From: Takifugu bimaculatus
Lineage: Eukaryota; Chordata; Actinopteri; Tetraodontiformes; Tetraodontidae
Length of the DNA: 64,000 nt
NCBI GenBank assembly: GCA_004026145.2
Contig: CP034991.1
Coordinates: forward strand, 3,990,794-4,054,793
Direction of reading: 5' to 3'
In this document: piece by piece, positions 23,849 through 34,172 of the stretch
Layout: each line of letters opens with the position of its first letter
Numbering within the stretch: position 1 is the first letter of the stretch
Made by a program: the position numbers and the translations under genes
Notes under the pieces: generated by a model
Database searches by the model: none
What the model was told of the DNA's origin: nothing
What the model saw: the letters and a program-made list of their open reading frames with translations, nothing else

Positions 23849-24244
23849 AAAACGTGTCTGTGTTTTTGTTTTCTGAATTATTCATGAATCCAACATTGAC
23901 ATGTAAGGACTTCTCAGTAAACATAACCATAGAGCTGTAAGTGTCATAATGTTCCAAATCTATTTTTTATCTCGCCGTTGTATTTCTAAATGTTCAGTGG
24001 AACATCTGAACATCTCGAATACTGGTAACTTGGTTATAATCACCTGCAGATTTATTATTTATCCATTTTCAGCCGACCGTGGAGAGGATCTGTTGGCATG
24101 CAAGCCGATATTTGGATTAATTTTGGCAGTTACGCAGCACTTCTTATTTTTGTTTTTTTATATTTTAACATGCAGTAACATCTGAGACTGCTGCTAGGAC
24201 ATTTCAAGTAACTCATTTCCAGACAGATGATGCTCATTTTATGA

Positions 24245-24246
<2 letters not shown>

Positions 24247-24306
<60 letters not shown>
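24247..24306 (+). repeat. (GT)n microsatellite
   Basis: About 30 perfect GT units; produces a false histidine-threonine ORF on the - strand. Confidence 0.95.
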
Positions 24307-24309
<3 letters not shown>

Positions 24310-24853
24310 GAGGGAGAATGCCAACATTTGTGTACGTCAATGAGATTTTTATAACCTCGTACCTGCCTACAGTATTTATTACTCTTGATTTGTAAAGACT
24401 AGTTTGTGAAACTTGTGAAAGCTGATGTTTTTATTCAAAACTGTCTGGTTTTGTCCTGATTTGTCTCCATCTCTCAAAGTGGCAATAAAAAGTTGTAATA
24501 GACATTTTTTTTGTCATGATAATAAAGACAAATTTATCTAAGAAATGGCTTTAGATTGCTTGTTTACTGCGTAAGCGGCTGCTGGTTGTGGGATTTGTTG
24601 TGATTTGAAGTGCTCTCCGCATGACACCACCAGATACTCCCTATTAACATTCCCAGTGGGGTTATGTTTAGCACCTTGGGATTCTCCTTTAAGTGCACTG
24701 CAGTTTATCAGTCTTAATATATGAATCATGCGGGGCCTGAAAACAATCAGCAGACGTACCCCTCAAAAGTCTCCCATGATGTAGCGAGTATTGTTGTACC
24801 AGTGTGTCATCTGCTGTCCTATCATGTATGATGAAGCCCGCGGTGTCAAGCGT

Positions 24854-24902
24854 GCAGCCCAGCACCCACACAGCACTCAGAGCCGTGTGGGTGCTGGGCT
24901 GC
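24854..24902. repeat. Perfect 17-18 bp inverted repeat (hairpin)
   Basis: The arm CAGCCCAGCACCCACAC (24855-24871) is mirrored exactly by GTGTGGGTGCTGGGCTG (24885-24901) around a 13-base spacer, and one more G-C pair (24854 with 24902) can be added. The GC-rich stem would be very stable as RNA or a cruciform. Confidence 0.85.
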
Positions 24903-25649
24903 TGCACATACCTTGTCCACCTCCTCTTATCTGTGACAGCTTGTTTGGCTACTCCAGTCTCCACCAGCTGGACGCCCTCACTGACAACGTGCTGCCCACA
25001 GAGGGGCCGACGCTGCCAGGATGATGGAGAAACAAAGGTGGGGATGGGCTGCTGGTGGTCCCGCCGGCAACACATGAGAGCAATCCTCATTACTCTCATT
25101 CCTCCCTCCTGACGGCTCCACAAAGTCGGCCCGGTTTCATCCTACACCTGCAGATGCAACGCCAGCCTTCTGTGGGAGGGGAGAGAGGAGGGAAAAGGAG
25201 CTCGGCACGAACAGGTTTATTCAGACGGCTGTTAAGTCCATTTCTTTCCCTCTCTTTCCTTTCTCTCTCTTTTTCATACACCATAAGGTCAGAGGTTAAG
25301 CAGGCAGTCCTTCGCTGGGTCTGTTCCTCCTTAACCCCTCGTCTCCAGACAAATTCAGGCCAAGATGGAGGGGGGGAGCGGAAAGAGGTCCCACGTGGGG
25401 GGAGGCATACACTCCGAAGATGAATAACACAACTCAGTTCCCCTATGCTCACTTGTACAGTAACAGAGCTGTGAGCTGAGCTGTGTGTGTGGAGGGTGGC
25501 TGAAGGAACGGAGCTCTGGCTGAAACGCTCAAGTAATATTAAACAGAGAGCGTTTGCTCGAAGACTTTCTCAGACGGACACTAGATTGATGAACTCGTGA
25601 TCAAAGAGCTTAAGTGGTGCTTATCATTATCTTCCCAACGACCCCCTAA

Positions 25650-25688
25650 CCCCCCCCCCCCACACACACACACACACACACACACACA
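25650..25688 (+). repeat. Poly-C plus (CA)n
   Basis: A C-run of about 11 leads directly into about 13 CA units. Confidence 0.9.
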
Positions 25689-26471
25689 TGCTATTATCAT
25701 GTGCATTTCTAAGTGTCACACATTTAGCTTGTGTCTTTCTAGAAAATGGAATGACTTTGGGGGAATTTTGTTTCTTTTTGTCTTGCTATGTTGTTTTTAA
25801 GGCTCTGTGCAGCAATTTCTCTTGAGACTCGCACACTTTTCAAAGCAATCAGACTGGTTTAATGCGGATCTCATTACCGTCAGCATACGCAAACGTGCAC
25901 TTGGGCGCTGTCCTGCATTGATGATGCCACTTTTAGAGGAATAAGTGGTCTGAGATAAAGCATAATGGGTAAAGCTGATTATGTTTTTGTGCGTGGGCCT
26001 GACAGTATTCTGCCTCAGTGGCAGTTAAAATTGACAGGTACACAAAAAAGACAGCAAAAAGGAGTTAATGCAGTAAAGTTAAAAATCAGAATGATGATAA
26101 TCGCACTACGTTAGGAAGGCATGGCTTGTAAAGCACATTTTAATATACTTAACCAGCTTCTACTATCTGCAATTACAATGGGTGAGTAAGAGGAGGGCAG
26201 AACAATGGCAGGACAATAATGTAAAACAATGAATGCTTGGCCATTACATGTGGTGCAACAAAGTAGGCTGGAGGAGGTTTATTTGAATGACACTATCCAT
26301 CCTTGTTGTTATTTAAAAGCCACAAGAATGGTCTAATGCTGTTAAGCATAGAATAGTAACAAGACTGAGAGCAAGCTAATTCTGACCTAAATTAGAGTTT
26401 ATGGTGGAAACAGCCCTGAAATCACTGGAGTAGATCTTAATATGAGTGTAAGAGCTGTCAAGGATAAGAGG

Positions 26472-26473
<2 letters not shown>

Positions 26474-26521
<48 letters not shown>

Positions 26522-26522
26522 G
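26474..26522 (+). repeat. (GT)n microsatellite
   Basis: About 24 GT units with one C near the end. Confidence 0.95.
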
Positions 26523-27044
26523 TTGAGAGGAGCCGGGCTTGTCCTGTGCGTCGTTCTGAAAGACAAAGACAGAGGTCAAGGGTCAAACTAACAGCAGCCA
26601 GTCTAGTCCAGGGTCAGAGGGCTCAGACTAACCTGATCAGTGATGGTTGTTTATCTGACAGCCATCGAACTGTCACCCTGCTGGAACTGCATTATCTTCC
26701 AGTCTTATGTTGCAGTCTCACTTTTAGAACAGTTGGGAGAATAAAGCAAAGAGAACGAAATGTTCGGATGTAAGAGGACAAAGATTTGCGCCTTCCTGAT
26801 TCGTCCGTCTCTCCCCGTCGAGGAAATCGAGGTTTGTAATACGGCATGGTGATGTGAGCAAGAATAAAAGCTTTAAAGCTTCCTAATAGACCGCCAAGGT
26901 CCCAAGAAAAGCAGCCAAATATTCTTGACAGGGTGAAAGGAACAGAGGCGCTCCCCTCAGTGGGTGGTGTGGGGGGGCTTCAGGACGTCATGGAGCCAAT
27001 GTCCCATCTGATTACAGCCGGAGGACTGGAGAGGCACGCCAATA

Positions 27045-27045
<1 letters not shown>

Positions 27046-27095
<50 letters not shown>

Positions 27096-27107
27096 CACAC
27101 ACACACA
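27046..27107 (+). repeat. (CA)n microsatellite
   Basis: About 31 CA units with one GC interruption. Confidence 0.95.
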
Positions 27108-30100
27108 GCCTATTCAATCAAAAGATTACACATATAGCCCCTTGACCTCACCCCAGTCCCCAGCGTGTCCAGACTGGACACACAACATAATGATATCATT
27201 AACAGCAGGACTTTACTTTGCTGACTGACTGTTTCCCCCACTGGACAGTCAGACAGACCCCCAAAGGAGCTACAGGAGCAGCGATATTTTATTCTGCCCG
27301 AGTTGCAGCCGTGTACAGAATGATGGAGCTGTGACCACATAAATGATGTTCTCAGAAAGCGTCCATCCGTGGTTCATCGCCACAGTTCTCATGGTGACAG
27401 TTCTCAGTCCTTTTAGCCTACAACTGGCAGACATTATCTGGCGAAGCCTATTTGGGAACCAACTTGTTTGGTGACGGATCACAATGCTGCGGACTATCAT
27501 TTATTAACACTGTTGTTTTGTCAGATGAAGCAAAACGTCTTCAATTGAGAGCCCACGTGTGCAGAATGTGTAAAAACACAACTGGTTTCTTCAGGCAAAT
27601 CAAAATGCAGTTAATACATCCCAGCCAAAGAACAGCCAGGCTATGGGCATGTTAGTCAAGAGATGGTCCAAATTCAAGCATTTATTCTGGGGGGGTCAAG
27701 GATTCAGCCTCCAGAAAGCAGCCAGCAGACCAGCAAAGTGACTTTATTGTGCCATCGGCCATGTTACAGGGAAACTTACAGATTTCACCTTTTTGTCCTC
27801 TGCATTTGTCTACATTATTACAATTTAACAAAATCTTCAACACATTGTCACGTTCATAACTTCCAGTTATTATTTTATGTGTCATATAGCGGTCCCTCAA
27901 AGTGCCTTAGCTTCCCAAGCTGGCGTCCCACCTCCCCACGCTTTGGCCTTCCCGGCAGGCTTGTAGCCGCTCATGTACGAGCATGTTTGCAAACAGGCCA
28001 GACAGGGCCACTGCTGTGAGACAAACACAAAACACAAACATCAATACACAAACAGCTCCATTCATACGCTCCCTAAAGATACGCGTGCAGCACTCGCTCA
28101 GCCTCCCGTCATTGTTTGCCAGGAGCAGCATTGTTTGGGTCGTGCTCGGTGCGTTTCTGCGATGCTATCTCATTATTAATAGATGGTGTCAGAGATTCGG
28201 TGGCCTCTCTGTCTGACAAGGCATTAGCATAAACACAGACTTCCTCTCAATATCTGTTTGCGTCACCCTGTTGACCTTTAATTATAGATGCGGAGATGTT
28301 TGCTACCTGTGCATTCAAGTGTGAGGCGAGCTGTGGGGGAACTCTTTTACATTAAAGACTTCCCAAAATACCACTCATAAATGGAGATAAATGAGGAAGG
28401 CAGTCTGTTTAAAGTGCCTTAAAGTGGAAATGCAGGTAAAGATGGTTGCAGAACATAAACATTCAAATACAAAAGTACTTTAACAAACTCAAGAAATAAA
28501 ATAAAATAGAAACTACAGTCCTATGATGCACATGCTTTACTGTATACAATCATTAGTAATGTATAACAGCTGATGTCATGAAAATTTGCTTTAAATATTA
28601 TTAAAAGCATCACTTTCTCCCTTTTCCATAGCATTAAGGGTCATATATACATTCTACAGTGGATTTAGAGTGTGTGTTAATCATGCTGATGCATGACACA
28701 GCAGCACGCTTTTCTTCTCTGGTCTGTGTGGCGAACGTGTCAGGGGAAAGAGGGGTTTTGACTTTGTGCCCAGTCTAATAATCCACAGGCAAAACTACAT
28801 TCAGACACTTCTGTAAACACACTTAGGGACAGTTTCATAAACACGCAGGTCTCCTACTGAAGGCGATGCAAGAACGGGCACGTTCTGCTTCTAATCATCA
28901 AATTCTTCTTGTCGTACGACGGCTCGCTCCATCTCTGAATAAGTCTAATGCAGAAACAGCGTTTTCTCCATTTAATCTACTGCTGCATTAAATTTGATTT
29001 AGTGGATTTCGCGGTAAAAAGGCCATTCCTTTGGATTTAATATGTCACTGAAGAAAGGATCATTTCCCTTTTGTGATGCCCAGAAACCACACATCCAGCT
29101 CCCAAAGACACTTAAAGTTTAATCAAAATAAACTGTTTGGCTGTTTTCCTCGCAAGCTCTCTGCCTTCCTCTACCCTCCGTCTCCTCACCCCCCCCCAGC
29201 TATGAAGGGGTGTTTACATGGGTGTGATGTCTCCATCTCCACCGTGCCATCACCTGATGCAACATGCTTTTATTATAACAGGCTCGTGCCATTAGCAGGC
29301 CGTCCATTCATCAAAAATATATACAGCTGCATTCCCGCCTGCAGCTATCTGTGTTGTTGTTTTTCCCCTTCACTGCCTCTCCATGTTGCCTCTTTGCTGT
29401 CGTCCTCTCCCCTTTCCTGGCTCATGTCAAGTGTGCGTGCCCGCGCGTGTGTGCAGCAAGTGCGCATGAGGATACAATCGGAACAGATGCATTTTTCTGG
29501 TTCTGGTGCTTTCACCATCAGAGCCACACCTGGCAATTATCATCCCAAAACACCACCACATAACACTTCCATTAATGTCGCCTACCGCCGTCACCTCACG
29601 GCACCACTGAGGACAAGCAGCTTCCAGAAGGTGATGACAAGATATTCCATCTTAAATATCATTATTTTGTGATATTGCTGAACTTGAAATTGTGTTTCCC
29701 CTGTTTTTTTTTTGATGGATCTCACTGTCAACTTTGTTGCCTCTGTCAAAACTTTAGATATTTTATAATCATGTTGACTCCGAGCTCCAGATCTCCATAA
29801 AATTTACTAGCTGCATTTAATCATCGTTACTGTGGTCCACTCACCACATTTGTCTATAAAGGTTTTCTTTTTAGGTGTTTAATGTTCCGTTCCACTCCAT
29901 GAACATGTCCAGAATGACCTGATCTTGTTTTAAACAGGTTCTTTGTCTATGATATTTAGTGCTCAGAATGCAGCAGTTAGAGAGTCACACACCTAAATGT
30001 TATCTGAGACTTGAACGCTAACCTCAAATCCTGTTTAATGCTGGCAAATGGCTGCCGGGTTGAAATAAACCATCTCGGGCCTTTGTGTAGTACTGAAACA

Positions 30101-30839
30101 TTTTGTGATTTATGGCACATTTCTGTTGGATTTGGATGCAAATGCAGCATCTGGCTCCATAGGAGCACAGGTGCACACGCTTGAAATGTGTGAAAAATGC
30201 ATTTTTGTAAAAATCCTGCAACCACAGCATGTTTGGGGTCAGAATTAGGGTTAGGGTTGGGCCTTTTAGAGGTGATACATATTTAAATTTATTTTGCCAC
30301 TTAGGCTCTTTATGCAGCATTAATAATCAATGTAAATACTTCTGCAGAACGATGCCTTCCAGTTGGGCAGCTGCGAAACTAAGGCTGGAACCTGAAACTC
30401 CAAAGCATAAAGATGTCTAGCATACATACAAGGTGACTGCTGGGAATTGACTTTTTCAATAGTAAAGTTGGTGTTCATGTTTGTTTGTCCACTCTAGGCT
30501 ACTGTACAAATATGGCAGCGTCAGCAAAGTAGATCCTGTCAACATTTTTACAAAACATTTGAGTCCAAATAGAGCAAAACCATTGCAAGTAGTGTGTATC
30601 CGCGATTAAACGCGATTACAAACATTTATATGTGTATATTACCGTCTATATTGGGCAAGTATCATTACAGCTCTCACATTTCAATAAAACGTCAGATTGC
30701 GCGTTCAAGTCCATTGTTAAGTGTTACCATGGAGACAAGACGAAAAGAGTCCAACAAATGTGTTATTACACTAGGAGGAAGAAAGTGTCCAGCTGGAAAT
30801 CGCGCAGAATCGTAGAGAAACTTGCAACAGAAGAGTTTG

Positions 30840-32652
30840 ATGGCGTCTGGGGGAGTCCGAGAGCAGCAGGGCCCTGCGTAAGTCCCGGAGTCAGGATCAA
30901 TGCCAGCGATCAATGGTAGGTTAATAAGTTTCTGCCACGTCTGTGCGTAAACAGGAGCTGGCCTGCGCGGGAGAGTGATCTAACAGAAATGGAGTCATAC
31001 GTGGCTTCTATCGTGTCTGATGTACTGAAGAAACGTCGGGAAATGGACGATCTGGAGGCAAAGGCGCAGGAGCGCAAACTGGTGCGGATGGAGCAGCAGC
31101 TCTCAGTAGCCGGGGGCTGTAGAACGGATGCTTCCTGAGTGAATTATGAAAATAGCATTAAGACCAACGCTTCTCCACAATAACAAAGCTATAGTGTTCT
31201 CTAAAGTGTGTTTTAAGAACTTTTGTGCTGCCAAAAAACTGTATTAGTAATAACGTACTTTATTATATGTGTTCTCTCTCTCTACATGTTAAAAGCGTGA
31301 AAGATAAAAGCGCCCTGATTACATTTGGGTTTCTTTTCGATTGTTCTGCTAATGCATCATTGTGCTGCAGGCGTTGGACAACTTGCATCAGCATGTGCAG
31401 AGGCTGCAGAAAAAGGTTGAGGAGTTGGAGGAGTTCAGTCAAGGAGTCCACATGTTCATCAAGGTATCACCCCATTTTTAATCCTCAGAATTCTATTGTG
31501 CTAAATCTCTGTCGATCTCTGCAGGATGATCATATTAAACAAGTGACTCTGAAAGCAGTGAAGCAGCAGGAGGAGCGCCGTGAAAAGGAGGCAGCCGTTC
31601 AAGGACTGAAAGAGCGGCGTGTTCAGCTGGTGCAGAAGCAGCAGCGGCTGCAGCAGCAGGTCCAGAGACACGGTCGGTATGGAGAGTTTTTGGAGGAGGT
31701 GGTCAAAATGACAAAGGTACTGCAGGACTGAAAATCATATATTCCTTTAGCTCTATTTTCTCATGCTTTGATCAATTTATTTACTAATTACATCATGAAA
31801 TGGATCGGATTAATCACAACTGATCTTTTTGAAAGCTGACTTTTAATACAATGCAGATAAAATCATACAGTGGTTGTGCACATGGAGACTTTATGCAAGG
31901 GGAGTTGGTGTTGGTGACTTTGATTTACTAAACCCATAGATAGTGCAATTTTATTTTCCCAACATTAATTAATCCACTGGTGGGATGGTGGAATGAACGC
32001 GTGTTTGTATGCATGTGTCCAGTTTGAAGACACGCAGTCGTTCATGGATCATGTGGAGAACCTCCTTCACCTTAGAGAGCAGCTCTCTGAAAAGGAGAAA
32101 AGTGCACAGAAAGACGTGGACAACAGGAAAAAGGCTCTGCAAACCCTGGAAGACCAGCACCACTTAGCATCCCTACACATGAACGTCCAGCTGTCCCGGC
32201 TCCACAGGGAATTGGATGAGATGTGCTCCGAAACTCTGACATGGGTATCAGTAAAGTCTATTGGAGAGTCCCATCAGATGCTGGTTGAAGGTTGACATTC
32301 AGTTCTCTGTGTCTGAATACAGGAGAGCAAGTGGAACCACCTTCTGGAAGCCTCAGCAAAGAAAACACTCATGTTGGTTCAAACTAAATTGGTAAGCCTC
32401 AACCTGTATGAGTTGATCAAGGACAAGATAGAAGAAGAAGAATTTGTGGATCTGGCGGAAACAGAGAAACAGCTGGACAAGGTATGAGTTCCTGTACAGT
32501 GCCGACCTAAATGCATGATAATCGGTGCACTGCTTGATGTTCACAGTTTCCTTCTTCTCTTCGTTAAGGTCAAGATGTTTGTACATGATTACTCTCTGGC
32601 ATGGAGAAAACTGTTGAGAGAACAGAATGGAATAAAAAAGGCCACAAAATAA
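30840..32652 (+). CDS. cfap73: CFAP73 (CCDC42B), axonemal coiled-coil protein
   Basis: Seven exons join in phase: 30840-30877, 30955-31105, 31371-31463, 31525-31716, 32023-32244, 32323-32481 and 32569-32652; 312 residues against about 308 in human CFAP73. The chain is nearly all charged coiled coil: VLKKRREMDDLEAKAQERK, then VQRLQKKVEELEEFSQGV, RHGRYGEFLEEVVKMTK, and the family tail ESKW followed by AKKTLMLVQTKLVSLNLYEL. CFAP73 with CFAP100 forms the modifier-of-inner-arms complex that tethers and regulates inner dynein arms on ciliary doublets (shown in Chlamydomonas as MIA2/MIA1). The first exon (MASGGVREQQGP) is predicted from a strong donor and a phase match across a 77-base intron; an alternative start is the ATG at 30989. 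CCDC42 is the nearest alternative, but the tail and the tpcn1 neighbour favour CFAP73. AATAAA at 32724-32729 probably ends the transcript. Confidence 0.88.
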
Positions 32653-34161
32653 CACATTCGCTCCGGAGACAAGGATCAATCTTCAATGATCATCACATCC
32701 AAAATTGGTCAGTTGGTACATTTAATAAAAATGAGTTAACTCAATTTTAAGCACAAATACAATGACAATTGGCCTAAAAATGCAACATCTGTTGCAAAAC
32801 TACATGTGTAATTATAAAGAATGTCATTATTAATGTGTCTTAATTACAGGTTTATTAGATAATCATATTTGTTTAACAAATATGTGCCAACATTGGTTAT
32901 ATTAGTTTGTCTTATTTCTGTAATTATTTTAAAGTACTTTATAGCACCAAAGTCAGGAATCGCTTATTTGATGAATATTTTAATTCCTGGCTATCACTTG
33001 ATGTGTTATTGCCAAAATACAAAATTGACCGTATTGTTGCTGTATTGTTCTCTACTGCCGCCCTGTGGAACTTTGATAAATTTCACTCGTTTTAATGAGC
33101 ACTTTTAGCTTCAAGATGCTGAAAAGTTTCTGAGGTAATCAAACAGACCGTGTTTGTATAATGTGTTGGCCTTTAGTGCGTTCTGAAACTTAAAGCATTT
33201 ACAGGATATGCGTAGCTTCTAAATAAAAGCTCAACCTGTCTGAGTAACCATTTGTAAATCATTCCAACACGCACCCTTTATTTGTGTAATATTATTATTA
33301 TTGTTGTTGCCATTATTATTGCTGTTATCATTATTACAATGTTTGTTTTATTAAGGTCCTTCCTAAGCTAGATAGTTAATTTGTGTCTGAAGTGTTTAAA
33401 AATGTATATATTTATAAAATACCTCAAATTTTAAGGTAAGTAGGAAATGATTAAATCTGATTTCAATGTTTCCATGCAATCAAATTAACTTACAAATGTA
33501 CTTTTATTTTGAGAAAATGCCAACGTGTGCCGTAAATCGATTCAATGTCGTAAATTACTGTGCGATGCGGCTGAAATCTGGAGCTTCCACGCAGCAACAA
33601 GAGATATTAGAGATGGTTTAAGGTCGAGTATTGCTCATGGATGTAGATTCATCTATGACCCAAGTTCTAGACAGTGCTCATCTTACTGGAACCACAGCGC
33701 TATTGTTTATCTTCTCTCGCTGATCCAAGGTTGCGCCTTGAAAAGATGATGTTGTGACGGACGCAGCCTGTCTGTGTCTGTTAGCTTGGCTGGATATCAC
33801 TGCGCAGCGCTGTGACGACACAATCCCCAAAACCTTCTGCGATGCTCAAAAATACTTTGTCGTTAGAATTTTTTTTAATGCACTATAGATACAATCTCAT
33901 GTGTTTCTGACATATGAGGCCACCTCACATAACTTAAGTGCTAACTTGTAGTGATCGTTTTAACGCCAGGCACAAACTGTCCGGTTGTGTCAGCTAACGC
34001 GACTGGTAGCATAGGCGTGAAACACCGGGGTTGCACTCGGACATTCGTCCTGCAGCTTGCACACCAACCATGCACTTATTCAGCTAGCAGCAGCAGCTGT
34101 TAGGCCAGTTGTAATTTAACTTTAGCAAATCAAGGCTGTCAGAAGACGGTTATGCGTGACT
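32653..34161. other. cfap73 3' UTR and tpcn1 upstream region
   Basis: AATAAA at 32724-32729 probably ends cfap73. 32750-33740 is AT-rich with no convincing gene. 33750-34161 is less AT-rich and leads into tpcn1 exon 1, so it probably contains its promoter and 5' UTR. In human, DDX54, RITA1 and IQCD lie between these two genes; none is visible here. Confidence 0.5.
32724..32729 (+). terminator. Candidate cfap73 polyadenylation signal
   Basis: AATAAA 72 bases after the cfap73 stop codon. Confidence 0.5.
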
Positions 34162-34172
34162 ATGGAGCCTGA
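34152..34172 (+). promoter_or_regulatory. uORF overlapping the tpcn1 start codon
   Basis: An upstream ATG at 34152 opens a six-codon reading frame that stops at TGA 34170-34172, overlapping the main ATG at 34162 in another frame. It would compete for initiation if the transcript starts upstream of it. Confidence 0.4.

Larger units (their letters stand above)
23047..30839. other. tbx5 3' UTR and 7.8 kb downstream non-coding region
   Basis: No protein gene is recognisable. 23047 to about 24530 is probable tbx5 3' UTR, with AATAAA at 23373-23378, 24484-24489 and 24521-24526, although 23430-23780 looks like a promoter-type segment. Several microsatellites and a strong hairpin (24854-24902) follow. 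25800-26450 and 27200-30800 are mostly unique sequence with no ORF worth keeping. Large gene-free DNA beside tbx5 is where limb/heart enhancers lie in other vertebrates, so enhancers here are likely but not demonstrable. Confidence 0.5.

Noticed and set aside
25055..25452. Overlapping ORFs of about 120 codons on both strands
   Set aside because: Low-complexity CT/GA-rich DNA keeps both strands open; no domain or conservation clue.
29073..29672. 199-codon + strand ORF downstream of tbx5
   Set aside because: Composition is that of translated non-coding DNA (Ser/Pro/Cys mixed, no domains); no promoter or splice context.
30246..30261. Telomere-like TTAGGG units (two copies plus a degenerate one)
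   Set aside because: Too short to claim an interstitial telomere; likely chance.
23047..30839. Search by eye for transposons, CRISPR-like arrays and tRNA genes in the large gene-free region
   Set aside because: No terminal repeats with a coding core, no regularly spaced repeats and no tRNA A/B-box pair were seen; faint old elements would escape reading by eye.
32392..32397. GTAAGC inside cfap73 exon 6 that looks like a splice donor
   Set aside because: Reading through gives KLVSLNLYEL, which matches the family tail; splicing here would delete it.
33525..33749. 74-codon + strand ORF upstream of tpcn1
   Set aside because: Short, no family match, and no supporting signals.
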